A DNA stretch of 64,000 nt from Neisseria flavescens (GTDB lineage: Bacteria; Pseudomonadota; Gammaproteobacteria; Burkholderiales; Neisseriaceae), in the NCBI RefSeq assembly GCF_005221285.1, contig NZ_CP039886.1:434001-498000 (forward strand), given 5' to 3'. Below are positions 24,398 to 32,349 of the stretch, one piece after another. Numbering within the stretch: the stretch's first letter is position 1; each line of letters begins with the position of its first letter. Below the pieces are notes generated by a model. The model did not search any database. It was not told the DNA's origin and saw only the letters and a program-made list of their open reading frames with translations. The translations under genes were made by a program, and so were the position numbers.

Positions 24398-26176
24398 ATG
24401 AAAAAATCACTTATTGCCCAAGCAGCCGGCATCCTGCCTGTGCTGCTGCTTTCTGCCTGCGCGGGCGGCGGCAGTTTCGATTTGGACAGCGTGGAAACGA
24501 AACCGCACAACCCGCAGCCCGAAGCACCGAAATATCAAGACGAACAGACCGAAAAACCGGCAAAACCCGATGAGGCGCAGGCGGCGGAAAACGAACGTTC
24601 TGCTTACGGTTTTGCAGCCAAAATACCGCGTCGGAACTGGTACAAAAATAAAGAAGATCATAAGGCATTATCAGAAGCGGATTGGGAGAAATTAGGTGCG
24701 GGTGAGCCGGGTGAGTTTCGCCAAAAGAATGAGATTTTTGCGATGGATAAGGGTACGCTGAACGAATCCATCACAACGGGCGACGGCAAAAGCCGTGTGG
24801 AAGGATACACGGCTTTCAAGTATGTCGGCTCGGGCTATATCTACCGCAACGGTGCCAATAAAATCGATCTCAAAAACGATATCGCCCTTTTCGGTCCGGA
24901 CGGCTACCTTTTCTACAAAGGCAGTAATCCTTCCCAAGCTCTGCCGACGGGCAAGGCGATTTATAAAGGTACTTGGGATTATGTAACCGATGCCAAGGGA
25001 AAACAGAAGTTTCCCCAGTTGGGTAGTCCGCCAGCGGGGGATAGGTACGGGGCTTTGTCTGCCGAGGAAGCGGATGTGTTGCGCAATGAAAGCGAGGCAC
25101 CGGAAGGTCAGACCGATTTCGGGCTGACCAGCGAGTTTAAGGTGGACTTCGCCGCCAAGACCATGACCGGCGCGCTCTACCGCAATAACCGGATTACCCA
25201 TAACGAAACCGAAAATAAAACCAAACAAATTAAACGGTACGACATTCAGGCTAACCTGCACGGCAACCGCTTCAAAGGTAAGGCGTTGGCCGCGGATAAA
25301 GATACTGGGAACGGTCATCCCTTCGTTTCTGATTCTGACAGTCTGGAAGGTGGTTTCTACGGGCCTCAGGGCGACGAGTTGGGCGGTAAGTTTTTGGCAA
25401 AAGATAAGAAAGTGCTTGCCGTATTCAGCGCGAAACAGAAAGACGGTGCAGAAAAACCATTGGCTGAAACCTTTATGGACGCTTACCGCATCGGTGCGGA
25501 TTTTGTGAAAAAACAGATAGACAGCTTCGGCAACGTGGCCAAACTGCTGATTGACGGCGTGGAGCTTTCACTGCTGCCGTCTGAGGGCAATAAGGCGGCA
25601 TTTCAACACGGGATTGAGCAAAACGGCGTGAAGGCAACGGTGTGTTGTTCCAACTTGGATTACATGAGTTTTGGGAAGCTGTCAAAAGAAAATAAAGACG
25701 ATATGTTCCTGCAAGGTGTCCGCACTCCGGTATCCGATGTGGCGGCAAGGACGGAGGCAAACGCCAAATATCGCGGCACTTGGTACGGATATATTGTTAA
25801 CGGTACGAGCTGGAGCGGCGAAGCCTCCAATCAGGAAAGTGGTAATAGGGCAGAGTTTGACGTGAATTTTGCCAAGAAAACCCTCAACGGTATGCTGACG
25901 GCGAAAGATCGCATTGACCCTGCATTCACCATCACTGCCCAGATTCAGGGCAACGGTTTTTCAGGTGTGGCGAAAACCGGTGAAAAAGGCTTTGCATTGG
26001 ATCCAAAAAGTACCATCGATCCGGTCTATACGCACATTCAGGCGGATGTATCCGGTGGCTTCTACGGCAAAAACGCCATTGAGATGGGCGGATCGTTCTC
26101 CGGAAACACATTGGGGGGAGAAAACGGCAAGGCGGCAGTGGTATTTGGTGCGAAACGCCAACAGCTTGTGCAATAA
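24398..26176 (+). CDS. tbpB: Transferrin-binding protein B, surface lipoprotein
   Basis: A 592-residue surface lipoprotein that captures iron-loaded human transferrin and passes it to TbpA. The lipobox LLLSAC places the lipidated cysteine at about residue 21, followed by AGGGSFDLDSVET. The bilobed structure is visible: N-lobe handle and barrel (about 60-330, with FGPDGYLFYKGSNPSQALP and GGFYGPQGDELGG) and C-lobe (about 390-592, with CCSNLDYMSFG, RGTWYGYIVNGTSWSG, GGFYGKNAIEMGG and the terminal VVFGAKRQQ). The length fits the short (isotype I, B16B6-like) class rather than the roughly 700-residue isotype II. It is intact and lies 86 bases upstream of tbpA with a Fur-type operator upstream. The closest relative cannot be named without a search. 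Confidence 0.95.
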   Translation: MKKSLIAQAAGILPVLLLSACAGGGSFDLDSVETKPHNPQPEAPKYQDEQTEKPAKPDEAQAAENERSAYGFAAKIPRRNWYKNKEDHKALSEADWEKLGAGEPGEFRQKNEIFAMDKGTLNESITTGDGKSRVEGYTAFKYVGSGYIYRNGANKIDLKNDIALFGPDGYLFYKGSNPSQALPTGKAIYKGTWDYVTDAKGKQKFPQLGSPPAGDRYGALSAEEADVLRNESEAPEGQTDFGLTSEFKVDFAAKTMTGALYRNNRITHNETENKTKQIKRYDIQANLHGNRFKGKALAADKDTGNGHPFVSDSDSLEGGFYGPQGDELGGKFLAKDKKVLAVFSAKQKDGAEKPLAETFMDAYRIGADFVKKQIDSFGNVAKLLIDGVELSLLPSEGNKAAFQHGIEQNGVKATVCCSNLDYMSFGKLSKENKDDMFLQGVRTPVSDVAARTEANAKYRGTWYGYIVNGTSWSGEASNQESGNRAEFDVNFAKKTLNGMLTAKDRIDPAFTITAQIQGNGFSGVAKTGEKGFALDPKSTIDPVYTHIQADVSGGFYGKNAIEMGGSFSGNTLGGENGKAAVVFGAKRQQLVQ

Positions 26177-26206
26177 GCACGGCTGCCGAACAATCGAAAA
26201 TAAGGC

Positions 26207-26241
26207 TTCAGACGGCACCGTTCCTTCCGATGCCGTCTGAA
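26207..26241. repeat. AT-type inverted DUS pair between tbpB and tbpA
   Basis: TTCAGACGGCA (26207-26217) faces ATGCCGTCTGAA (26230-26241). The right arm is a full AT-DUS of the pathogenic-clade dialect; the left arm reads GTGCCGTCTGAA. Neither has the AGG spelling typical of this window. It may form a hairpin that attenuates transcription into tbpA. Confidence 0.85.
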
Positions 26242-26262
26242 AGCGAAGATTAGGGAAACACT

Positions 26263-28995
26263 ATGCAACAGCAACATTTGTTCCGATTCAATATTTTATG
26301 CCTGTCTTTAATGACTGCGCTGCCCGCTTATGCAGAAAATGTGCAAGCCGGACAAGCACAGGAAAAACAGTTGGATACCATACAGGTAAAAGCCAAAAAA
26401 CAGAAAACCCGCCGTGATAACGAAGTAACCGGGCTGGGCAAACTGGTCAAATCTTCCGAGACGCTAAGCAAAGAACAGGTTTTGAATATCCGAGATCTGA
26501 CCCGTTACGATCCGGGTATTGCCGTGGTCGAACAGGGTCGGGGCGCAAGTTCCGGCTATTCAATACGCGGCATGGATAAAAACCGCGTTTCCTTAACGGT
26601 GGACGGCGTTTCGCAAATACAGTCTTACACCGCGCAGGCGGCATTGGGCGGGACGAGGACGGCAGGCAGCAGCGGCGCGATCAATGAAATCGAGTATGAA
26701 AACGTCAAGGCTGTCGAAATCAGCAAGGGTTCGAATTCATCAGAATACGGAAACGGCGCATTGGCAGGTTCGGTCGCATTTCAAACCAAAACCGCAGCCG
26801 ACATTATCGGAGAGGGAAAACAGTGGGGCATTCAGAGTAAAACTGCCTATTCTGGAAAAGACCATGCCCTGACACAGTCCCTTGCGCTTGCCGGACGCAG
26901 CGGCGACGGCGCGGAAGCCCTCCTTATTTATACCAAACGGCGGGGTCAGGAAATCCATGCGCATAAAGATGCCGGCAAGGGTGTGCAGAGCTTCAACCGG
27001 CTGATGCCGGTCGAGGATACCAATACGTACGCAAATTTCATTGTCGAAGAAGAATGCCCCAATGGATATGCGGCCTGTAAAGACAATGCGAAAAAAGATG
27101 CTTTGGCCAAAGATGAGCGCAAAACCGTCAGCACGCAGGATTATACCGGCCCCAGCCGCTTCCTTGCGGACCCGCTTGAGTATGGCAGCCAATCATGGTT
27201 GTTCCGACCGGGTTGGCATTTGGACAACCGCCATTATGTCGGAGCCGTTCTTGAACGTACGCAGCAGACCTTTGATACACGGGATATGACTGTTCCTGCC
27301 TATTTTACCGAGGCCGATCTGAATGAAAGTGTCCGGAGAAACGGTACGCCGAGCGGCTTTGGCAAATATTCGGGCAATAATAAGGCCGAAAGGCTGTTTG
27401 TTCAGGGAGAGAGCGGTACATTGCAGGGTATCGGTTACGGTACCGGCGTGTTTTATGATGAACGCCATACTAAAAACCGCTACGGGGTCGAATATGTTTA
27501 CCATAATGCTGACAAGGATACCTGGGCCGATTACGCCCGACTTTCTTATGACCGGCAAGGTATAGATTTGGACAACCATTTGCAGCAGACGCATTGCTCT
27601 CACGACGGTTCGGATAAAAATTGCCGTCCCGACGGCAATAAACCGTATTCCTTCTATAAATCCGACCGGATGATTTATGAAGAAAGCCGAAACCTGTTCC
27701 AAGCAGTATTTAAAAAGGCATTTGATACGGCCAAAATCCGTCACAATTTGAGTATCAATCTAGGGTACGACCGCTTTAAGTCGCAATTGTCCCACAGCGA
27801 TTATTATCTGCAAAACGCAGTTCAGGCATATGGATCGAAAACTCCGGAAGGGGCGCAGTCGCCCAACGGAAGCCAAGGCAAACCGTATTGGGTGTCTATC
27901 GGCAAGACCACGGTCAATACATCGCCGATATGCCGTTTCGGCAATAACACCTATACAGACTGCACACCGAGGAATATCAGCGGCAACGGTTATTATGCAG
28001 CCGTTCAAGACAATGTCCGTTTGGGCAGGTGGGCAGATGTCGGAGCAGGCATACGTTACGATTACCGCAGTACGCATTCGGAAGATAATAGTGTCTCTAC
28101 CGGTACTCACCGCAACCTTTCTTGGAACGCAGGCGTAGTCCTCAAACCTTTCACCTGGATGGATTTGACTTATCGCGCTTCTACGGGCTTCCGTCTGCCG
28201 TCGTTTGCCGAAATGTACGGCTGGAGAGCCGGGGAGTCTTTGAAAACGTTGGATCTGAAACCGGAAAAATCCTTTAATAGAGAGGCAGGTATTGTATTTA
28301 AAGGGGACTTCGGCAATTTGGAAGCCAGCTATTTCAACAATGCCTATCGCGACCTGATTGCATTCGGTTATGAAACCCGAACTCAAAACGGGCAAACTTC
28401 GGCTTCTGGCGACCCCGGATACCGAAATGCTCAAAATGCACGGATAGCCGGTATCAATATTTTGGGTAAAATCGATTGGCACGGTGTATGGGGCGGGTTG
28501 CCGGACGGGTTGTATTCCACGCTTGCCTATAACCGTATCAAGGTCAAAGATGCCGATATACGCGCCGACAGGACGTTTGTAACTTCATACCTCTTTGATG
28601 CCGTCCAACCTTCACGATATGTATTGGGTTTGGGTTACGACCATCCTGACGGAATATGGGGCATCAATACGATGTTTACTTATTCCAAGGCAAAATCTGT
28701 TGACGAACTGCTCGGCAGCCAGGCGCTGTTGAACGGTAATGCCAATGCTAAAAAAGCAGCATCACGGCGGACGCGGCCTTGGTATGTTACGGATGTTTCC
28801 GGATATTACAATATCAAGAAACACCTGACCCTGCGCGCAGGCGTGTATAACCTCTTCAACTACCGGTATACCACTTGGGAGTCTGTGAGGCAGACCGCCG
28901 AAGGAGCGGTCAATAGGCACAATAATGTCGGCAGGTATAACCGCTACGCCGCACCGGGACGAAATTACACTCTTACTTTAGAGATGAAGTTTTGA
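26263..28995 (+). CDS. tbpA: Transferrin-binding protein A, TonB-dependent receptor
   Basis: A 910-residue outer-membrane transporter that extracts iron from transferrin. Signal peptide 1-24 (ending AYA), TonB-box region KQLDTIQVKAKK, plug domain (about 50-185, with GYSIRGMDKNRVSLTVDGV and EISKGSNSSEYGNGALAGSV) and a 22-strand barrel ending LTLEMKF. The loop-3 helix-finger area (about 340-365, with TEADLNESVRRNG) is present. The length is normal (gonococcal form about 915) and the frame is open throughout, so with TbpB the system should work. It starts 21 bases after the AT-type DUS, with an AGGGAAA site. It ends 29 bases before an IS1106-like element. Confidence 0.96.
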   Translation: MQQQHLFRFNILCLSLMTALPAYAENVQAGQAQEKQLDTIQVKAKKQKTRRDNEVTGLGKLVKSSETLSKEQVLNIRDLTRYDPGIAVVEQGRGASSGYSIRGMDKNRVSLTVDGVSQIQSYTAQAALGGTRTAGSSGAINEIEYENVKAVEISKGSNSSEYGNGALAGSVAFQTKTAADIIGEGKQWGIQSKTAYSGKDHALTQSLALAGRSGDGAEALLIYTKRRGQEIHAHKDAGKGVQSFNRLMPVEDTNTYANFIVEEECPNGYAACKDNAKKDALAKDERKTVSTQDYTGPSRFLADPLEYGSQSWLFRPGWHLDNRHYVGAVLERTQQTFDTRDMTVPAYFTEADLNESVRRNGTPSGFGKYSGNNKAERLFVQGESGTLQGIGYGTGVFYDERHTKNRYGVEYVYHNADKDTWADYARLSYDRQGIDLDNHLQQTHCSHDGSDKNCRPDGNKPYSFYKSDRMIYEESRNLFQAVFKKAFDTAKIRHNLSINLGYDRFKSQLSHSDYYLQNAVQAYGSKTPEGAQSPNGSQGKPYWVSIGKTTVNTSPICRFGNNTYTDCTPRNISGNGYYAAVQDNVRLGRWADVGAGIRYDYRSTHSEDNSVSTGTHRNLSWNAGVVLKPFTWMDLTYRASTGFRLPSFAEMYGWRAGESLKTLDLKPEKSFNREAGIVFKGDFGNLEASYFNNAYRDLIAFGYETRTQNGQTSASGDPGYRNAQNARIAGINILGKIDWHGVWGGLPDGLYSTLAYNRIKVKDADIRADRTFVTSYLFDAVQPSRYVLGLGYDHPDGIWGINTMFTYSKAKSVDELLGSQALLNGNANAKKAASRRTRPWYVTDVSGYYNIKKHLTLRAGVYNLFNYRYTTWESVRQTAEGAVNRHNNVGRYNRYAAPGRNYTLTLEMKF

Positions 28996-29023
28996 TCTAA
29001 GCAGCCGTGCGTCAAGGCAATAG

Positions 29024-30241
29024 GAGACCCTTGCAAAATTCCCCCAAATCCCCTAAATTCCCACCAAGACATTTAGGGGATTTCTCATGAGTACCTTCTT
29101 CCGGCAAACCGCACAAGCCATGATTGCCAAACACATCGACCGCTTCCCACTATTGAAGTTGGATCAAGTGATTGATTGGCAGCCGATCGAACAATACCTG
29201 AACCGTCAAAGAATCCGTTACCTCCGAGACCACCGCGGCCGTCCCGCCTATCCCCTGTTGTCCATGTTCAAAGCCGTCCTGCTCGGACAATGGCACAGCC
29301 TCTCCGATCCCGAACTCGAACACAGCCTTATTACCCGCATCGATTTCAACCTGTTTTGCCGTTTCGACGAGTTGAGCATCCCCGATTACAGCACCTTATG
29401 CCGCTACCACAACCGGCTGAAGCAAGACGACAACCTGTCCGAATTACTGGAACTGATTAACCGCCAACTGACCGAAAAAAACCTAAAAGTAGAGAAAGCA
29501 TCCGCCGCCGTCATTGACACCACCATTATTCAGACCGCCGGCAGCAAACAGCGTCAGGCCATAGAAGTTAATGAAGAAGGACAAGTCAGCGGCCAAACCA
29601 CACCGAGTAAAGACAGAGATGCCCGTTGGACAAAGAAAAACGGCCTCTACAGACTCGGTTACAAACAACATACCCGTACCGATGCGGAAGGCTATATCGA
29701 GAAACTGCACATTACCCCCGCCAATACCCATGAGTGCAAATACCTGTTGCCTTTGCTGGAAGGGATAGCCGAAGATACGACCGTCTATGCCGACAAAGGC
29801 TACGACAGTAAGGAAAACCGGCAGCATCTGAAAGAACATCAGTTACTGGACGGCATTATGCGCAAAGCCTGCCGCAACCGTCCGCTGACGGAAAATCAAA
29901 CGAAGCGTAACCAGTATTTATCGAAAACCCGTTATGTGGTCGAACAAAGCTTCGGTACGCTGCACCGTAAATTCCGCTATGCCCGGGCAGCCTATTTTGG
30001 TCTGCTCAAAGTGAGTGCGCAAAGCCATCTGAAGGCGATGTGTTTGAACCTGTTGAAAGCGGCCAACAGGCTAAGTGCGCCCGCTGCCGCCTAAAAAGCA
30101 GCCCGGATGCCTGATTATCAGGTATCCGAGGAGGATTAAGGGGGTATTTGGGTAAAATCAGGAGGTATTGGGGGAGAGAAACAGCCGAAAACCTGTGTTT
30201 GGGTTTCGGCTGTTGGGGAAAAGGAATTTTGCAAAGGTCTC
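29024..30241 (+). mobile_element. IS1106-like insertion sequence (IS5 family)
   Basis: A 1218-bp element bounded by near-perfect inverted ends: GAGACCCTTGCAAAATT at left and the complement of GAGACCTTTGCAAAATT at right. Those ends and the transposase are typical of neisserial IS1106. A CAGCCGAAAACC hairpin lies near 30182-30212, inside the right non-coding part. No clean target duplication is obvious (AATAG at left, ATTAG at right). Confidence 0.88.
29087..30094 (+). CDS. IS1106-type transposase
   Basis: A 335-residue intact DDE transposase of the IS5 family. An N-terminal DUF772-like region (LSMFKAVLLGQWHSLSDPELEHSLITRIDFNLFCRF) is followed by the catalytic aspartate in VIDTTII, the second in YADKGYDSKENR, and the glutamate in YVVEQSFGTLHRKFRYARA. 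It is uninterrupted, so the element may be mobile. It lies directly downstream of tbpA in the same orientation. Confidence 0.93.
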   Translation: MSTFFRQTAQAMIAKHIDRFPLLKLDQVIDWQPIEQYLNRQRIRYLRDHRGRPAYPLLSMFKAVLLGQWHSLSDPELEHSLITRIDFNLFCRFDELSIPDYSTLCRYHNRLKQDDNLSELLELINRQLTEKNLKVEKASAAVIDTTIIQTAGSKQRQAIEVNEEGQVSGQTTPSKDRDARWTKKNGLYRLGYKQHTRTDAEGYIEKLHITPANTHECKYLLPLLEGIAEDTTVYADKGYDSKENRQHLKEHQLLDGIMRKACRNRPLTENQTKRNQYLSKTRYVVEQSFGTLHRKFRYARAAYFGLLKVSAQSHLKAMCLNLLKAANRLSAPAAA

Positions 30242-30271
30242 ATTAGGGTAGAAGTGTATCTGTTGGAGTAT
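30240..30271 (+). repeat. Right copy of 32-bp direct repeat
   Basis: Same start TCATTAGGGTAGAAGTGTAT as the left copy and then CTGTTGGAGTAT. It begins at the last two bases of the IS1106-like element. Its reading frame (V-Y-L-L-E-Y) is the same as the left copy but stops after two further codons. Confidence 0.85.
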
Positions 30272-30410
30272 TTGTAAAAGCTGTTGAGGTATTTAGGTGT
30301 GAATAGATGAAATGAGACGATGCTATAACCAGTAAAATAAAAATGACTGGAAGTTTTTTAGTCTATTTATATTTATGTTTTTTAATTGATGGTTTGAGAT
30401 TGGAATAGAC

Positions 30411-30434
30411 AAAAAAATAACCGCTTAAAAGCGG
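30411..30434 (-). terminator. Terminator of the tRNA operon
   Basis: On the minus strand, CCGCTTTTAAGCGG is followed by TTATTTTTTTG. It lies five bases beyond the 3' end of tRNA-Leu. Confidence 0.85.
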
Positions 30435-30438
30435 TAAA

Positions 30439-30528
30439 TGGTGCCCGGAGCCGGAATCGAACCGGCACGGCCGGTTTAGGGCCGACGGATTTTAAGTCCG
30501 TTGTGTCTACCTATTTCACCACCCGGGC
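30439..30528 (-). tRNA. tRNA-Leu(UAA)
   Basis: A 90-base tRNA with encoded CCA, long variable arm and anticodon UAA in GGACTTAAAATCC. The acceptor GCCCGGG pairs with TCCGGGC. It is the last gene of the operon. Confidence 0.95.
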
Positions 30529-30549
30529 GTAGACAATAAATTGAGAGAT

Positions 30550-30627
30550 TGGTGGCGGGGGCGCGGATTTGAACCGGCCTGTATAAGGGTTGCACCCCTT
30601 ATAGCATAAACACTCTGCCACCCCGCC
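30550..30627 (-). tRNA. Cys-like tRNA(GCA) with abnormal anticodon arm
   Basis: A 78-base tRNA-like gene with encoded ACCA end. Acceptor GGCGGGG/CCCCGCC, the three-pair D stem GCA/TGC and the GCA anticodon match the neighbouring tRNA-Cys. The anticodon arm is 20 bases (ATAAGGG-GTGCAA-CCCTTAT, or a six-pair stem with an eight-base loop) instead of 17, the conserved G19 of the D loop is T, and the 3' acceptor strand has an extra C. It could be a pseudo-tRNA, a non-standard decoder or a non-translational tRNA. Confidence 0.7.
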
Positions 30628-30637
30628 ATGAAATGGA

Positions 30638-30711
30638 TGGAGGCGAGAGTCGGAATCGAACCGGCGTAGACGGATTTGCAATCCGCTGCATAACCACTTT
30701 GCTATCTCGCC
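30638..30711 (-). tRNA. tRNA-Cys(GCA)
   Basis: A 74-base tRNA with acceptor GGCGAGA/TCTCGCC, D-stem GCA/TGC, anticodon GCA in GGATTGCAAATCC, a normal TTCGATT T loop and encoded CCA. Confidence 0.95.
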
Positions 30712-30747
30712 AAATAAACTACTTTGGAGTGTTTGTAGTATTGAAAC

Positions 30748-30823
30748 TGGAGCGGGAAACGAGTCTCGAACTCGCGACCTCAACCTTGGCAAGGTTGCGC
30801 TCTACCAACTGAGCTATTCCCGC
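30748..30823 (-). tRNA. tRNA-Gly(GCC), copy 3
   Basis: A 76-base tRNA with acceptor GCGGGAA, anticodon GCC in CCTTGCCAAGG and encoded CCA. Identical to the two upstream copies. Confidence 0.97.
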
Positions 30824-30844
30824 GTATTCGGATGCATGATTTAA

Positions 30845-30920
30845 TGGAGCGGGAAACGAGTCTCGAACTCGCGACCTCAACCTTGGCAAGGTTGCGCTCT
30901 ACCAACTGAGCTATTCCCGC
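30845..30920 (-). tRNA. tRNA-Gly(GCC), copy 2
   Basis: Identical in sequence to the flanking glycine tRNAs, separated by about 22-24 bases. Confidence 0.97.
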
Positions 30921-30944
30921 ATTTGAGTGCATCTGAAATTAAAC

Positions 30945-31020
30945 TGGAGCGGGAAACGAGTCTCGAACTCGCGACCTCAACCTTGGCAAGGTTGCGCTCT
31001 ACCAACTGAGCTATTCCCGC
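30945..31020 (-). tRNA. tRNA-Gly(GCC), copy 1
   Basis: First gene of the tRNA operon; sequence as for the other two glycine copies. A strong promoter lies 38 bases upstream. Confidence 0.97.
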
Positions 31021-31057
31021 TCTGATATTTGTTGCTTCGTATATCGAAGAAGACGCA

Positions 31058-31086
31058 ATTATTATGGATTTAATCGTGTGCGTCAA
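31058..31086 (-). promoter_or_regulatory. Promoter of the tRNA operon
   Basis: On the minus strand, TTGACG (31081-31086) and AATAAT (31058-31063) with a 17-base spacer, followed by a G+C discriminator TGCGTC of the kind seen at stringently controlled stable-RNA promoters. Confidence 0.75.
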
Positions 31087-31114
31087 GTGTTTTGTTTTTA
31101 TTTTTTTAAAAATT

Positions 31115-31675
31115 TTATTTGAATTCTTTCCACGCCATTTTCAGGTAGTAGCACATGGACCAGATGGTCAATACAGATGCTATAAACATCAATATGTTAC
31201 CAATGAGATAGAAAGGGTCGTTATATTTGTCCGTGCCGATAAGCAAAAGGAAGATGGCGATCATTTGGGCAGTGGTTTTGAATTTGCCGATAGTGGCTAC
31301 TGCAACGCTGCCGCGTTTTCCCATTTGTGCCATCCATTCGCGTAGGGCGGAAATGGTGATTTCTCGGCCGATAATAATCATGGCGAAGATGGCGTATGTT
31401 CTGCCAAGGCTGACGAGCAGGAGTAGGGCAACGGCAACCATAAGTTTGTCGGCAACGGGATCGAGGAATGCGCCAAAGTCGGAGGTTTGTTTCCAGCGAC
31501 GTGCCAAAAAGCCGTCAAACCAGTCTGTAATAGCTGCAAGTGCAAAGATGATGGCGGCTGTCCAATTGACGGTTTGTGGTTGAATCCATGTGTTCGGTAA
31601 ATAGAATAGGATGGTGAACACGGGGATTAATAGGACGCGCATCCAGGTAAGTAAAATAGGTATGTTCCAAGGCAT
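31115..31675 (-). CDS. pgsA: CDP-diacylglycerol-glycerol-3-phosphate 3-phosphatidyltransferase
   Basis: A 186-residue inner-membrane enzyme that makes phosphatidylglycerol phosphate, precursor of phosphatidylglycerol and cardiolipin. The CDP-alcohol phosphotransferase motif is complete: D51-WF-D54-G...AR...G68...D72-PVA-D76. Four to five membrane helices follow. I chose the ATG at 31675 (MPWNIPILLTW), the usual PgsA N-terminus; a longer in-frame extension to 31777 is not conserved-looking. It sits directly upstream of the tRNA operon on the same strand. Confidence 0.95.
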   Translation of the reverse strand: MPWNIPILLTWMRVLLIPVFTILFYLPNTWIQPQTVNWTAAIIFALAAITDWFDGFLARRWKQTSDFGAFLDPVADKLMVAVALLLLVSLGRTYAIFAMIIIGREITISALREWMAQMGKRGSVAVATIGKFKTTAQMIAIFLLLIGTDKYNDPFYLIGNILMFIASVLTIWSMCYYLKMAWKEFK

Positions 31676-31719
31676 GGTTGGGGACCTTTTGGATGATGTG
31701 TCGGATTGTCCATTATAGC

Positions 31720-32277
31720 TTATTTGCTCGTTGGGCTTTTTTGAGTGTTGTTTTTTGCCGACAAGTAACGTGGGCATAGGGCTTTGTTATGCGGGTTGTG
31801 AAGAAAGTCTGTTAAGGCTGTCTGAAAAATGGGTTGTTGAGGGGTGTAAATATTTTTGGGCAGGTAAGTGGATGCAAAATAGTGGGCAACGAGGTCGGCT
31901 TGCTGCTCGATATTGAGTTGGTTGAAGTGAGGCAAAGGCATGGGATAGGCGTAAGCTTTGTGTTTCCTATATCCGCCTTTGAGCATAATGAATAAACCGG
32001 ATAACCAAACTTTGTGACCGCGCTGGTGTTGCCAGACGTGTGTCAGCTCATGAATCAGCCAGATTTTGTAAGCGATGCCGGCTTGAGTGAAATCATCAGG
32101 GCAGTGTTTGAGCGGGAAATATATATTTCCATTGGGGGCAATAGCGGTATTAGGGTTGGGCAGGAAGGGGATGCCGCGATATATTTTAATGCGATTGAAG
32201 TCTATACCGTCGGAAAAAACCTGTTTTGCCATACGGACTTCGTTTTTGGTCAGTCTGCGCCAATTGGAAAAAATCAT
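31720..32277 (-). CDS. Putative HExxH zinc metallopeptidase-like protein
   Basis: A 185-residue cytoplasmic-looking protein with a zinc-binding HELTH motif (76-80, IHELTHVWQHQRGHKVW). A further candidate ligand region is NIEQQADLVAHYF, where the glutamate may be the third ligand. The N-terminus is RMAKQVFSDGIDFNRIKIYRG. Similar small proteins are found near Rhs/Vgr-type or toxin loci, but nothing of that kind is next to this gene. pgsA lies downstream, ccoH upstream. Function unknown. Confidence 0.7.
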   Translation of the reverse strand: MIFSNWRRLTKNEVRMAKQVFSDGIDFNRIKIYRGIPFLPNPNTAIAPNGNIYFPLKHCPDDFTQAGIAYKIWLIHELTHVWQHQRGHKVWLSGLFIMLKGGYRKHKAYAYPMPLPHFNQLNIEQQADLVAHYFASTYLPKNIYTPQQPIFQTALTDFLHNPHNKALCPRYLSAKNNTQKSPTSK

Positions 32278-32310
32278 ATTTTAAAGAATGATAGAGGATA
32301 AAAAGATGTT

Positions 32311-32339
32311 CAGGCCGTCTGAAAGTTTCAGACGGCCTG
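32311..32339. terminator. Inverted DUS pair after ccoH
   Basis: CAGGCCGTCTGAAA and its complement around a single G. It lies ten bases past the stop of ccoH on the minus strand. Confidence 0.85.
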
Positions 32340-32349
32340 AGTATGGGAT

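Larger units (their letters stand above)
23565..30271. other. Accessory island: transposase fragment, murI fragment, tbpBA, IS1106-like element
   Basis: A 6.7-kb segment between hldD and the tRNA operon. It begins and ends with the same 32-base sequence (30 of 32 identical). Inside are an rve-transposase 3' fragment, a murI 3' fragment, complete tbpB and tbpA, and an intact IS1106-like element whose right end abuts the right repeat. No AG-type DUS was seen between 23500 and 30240; the only DUS pair, between tbpB and tbpA, is of the TGCC/AT kind. The pattern suggests horizontal acquisition from an AT-DUS Neisseria. Confidence 0.75.

Noticed and set aside
30748..31020. Three evenly spaced 76-base repeats resembling a CRISPR array
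   Set aside because: The repeats are complete tRNA-Gly genes; the spacers are short, unequal and non-unique in style. No cas genes in the window.
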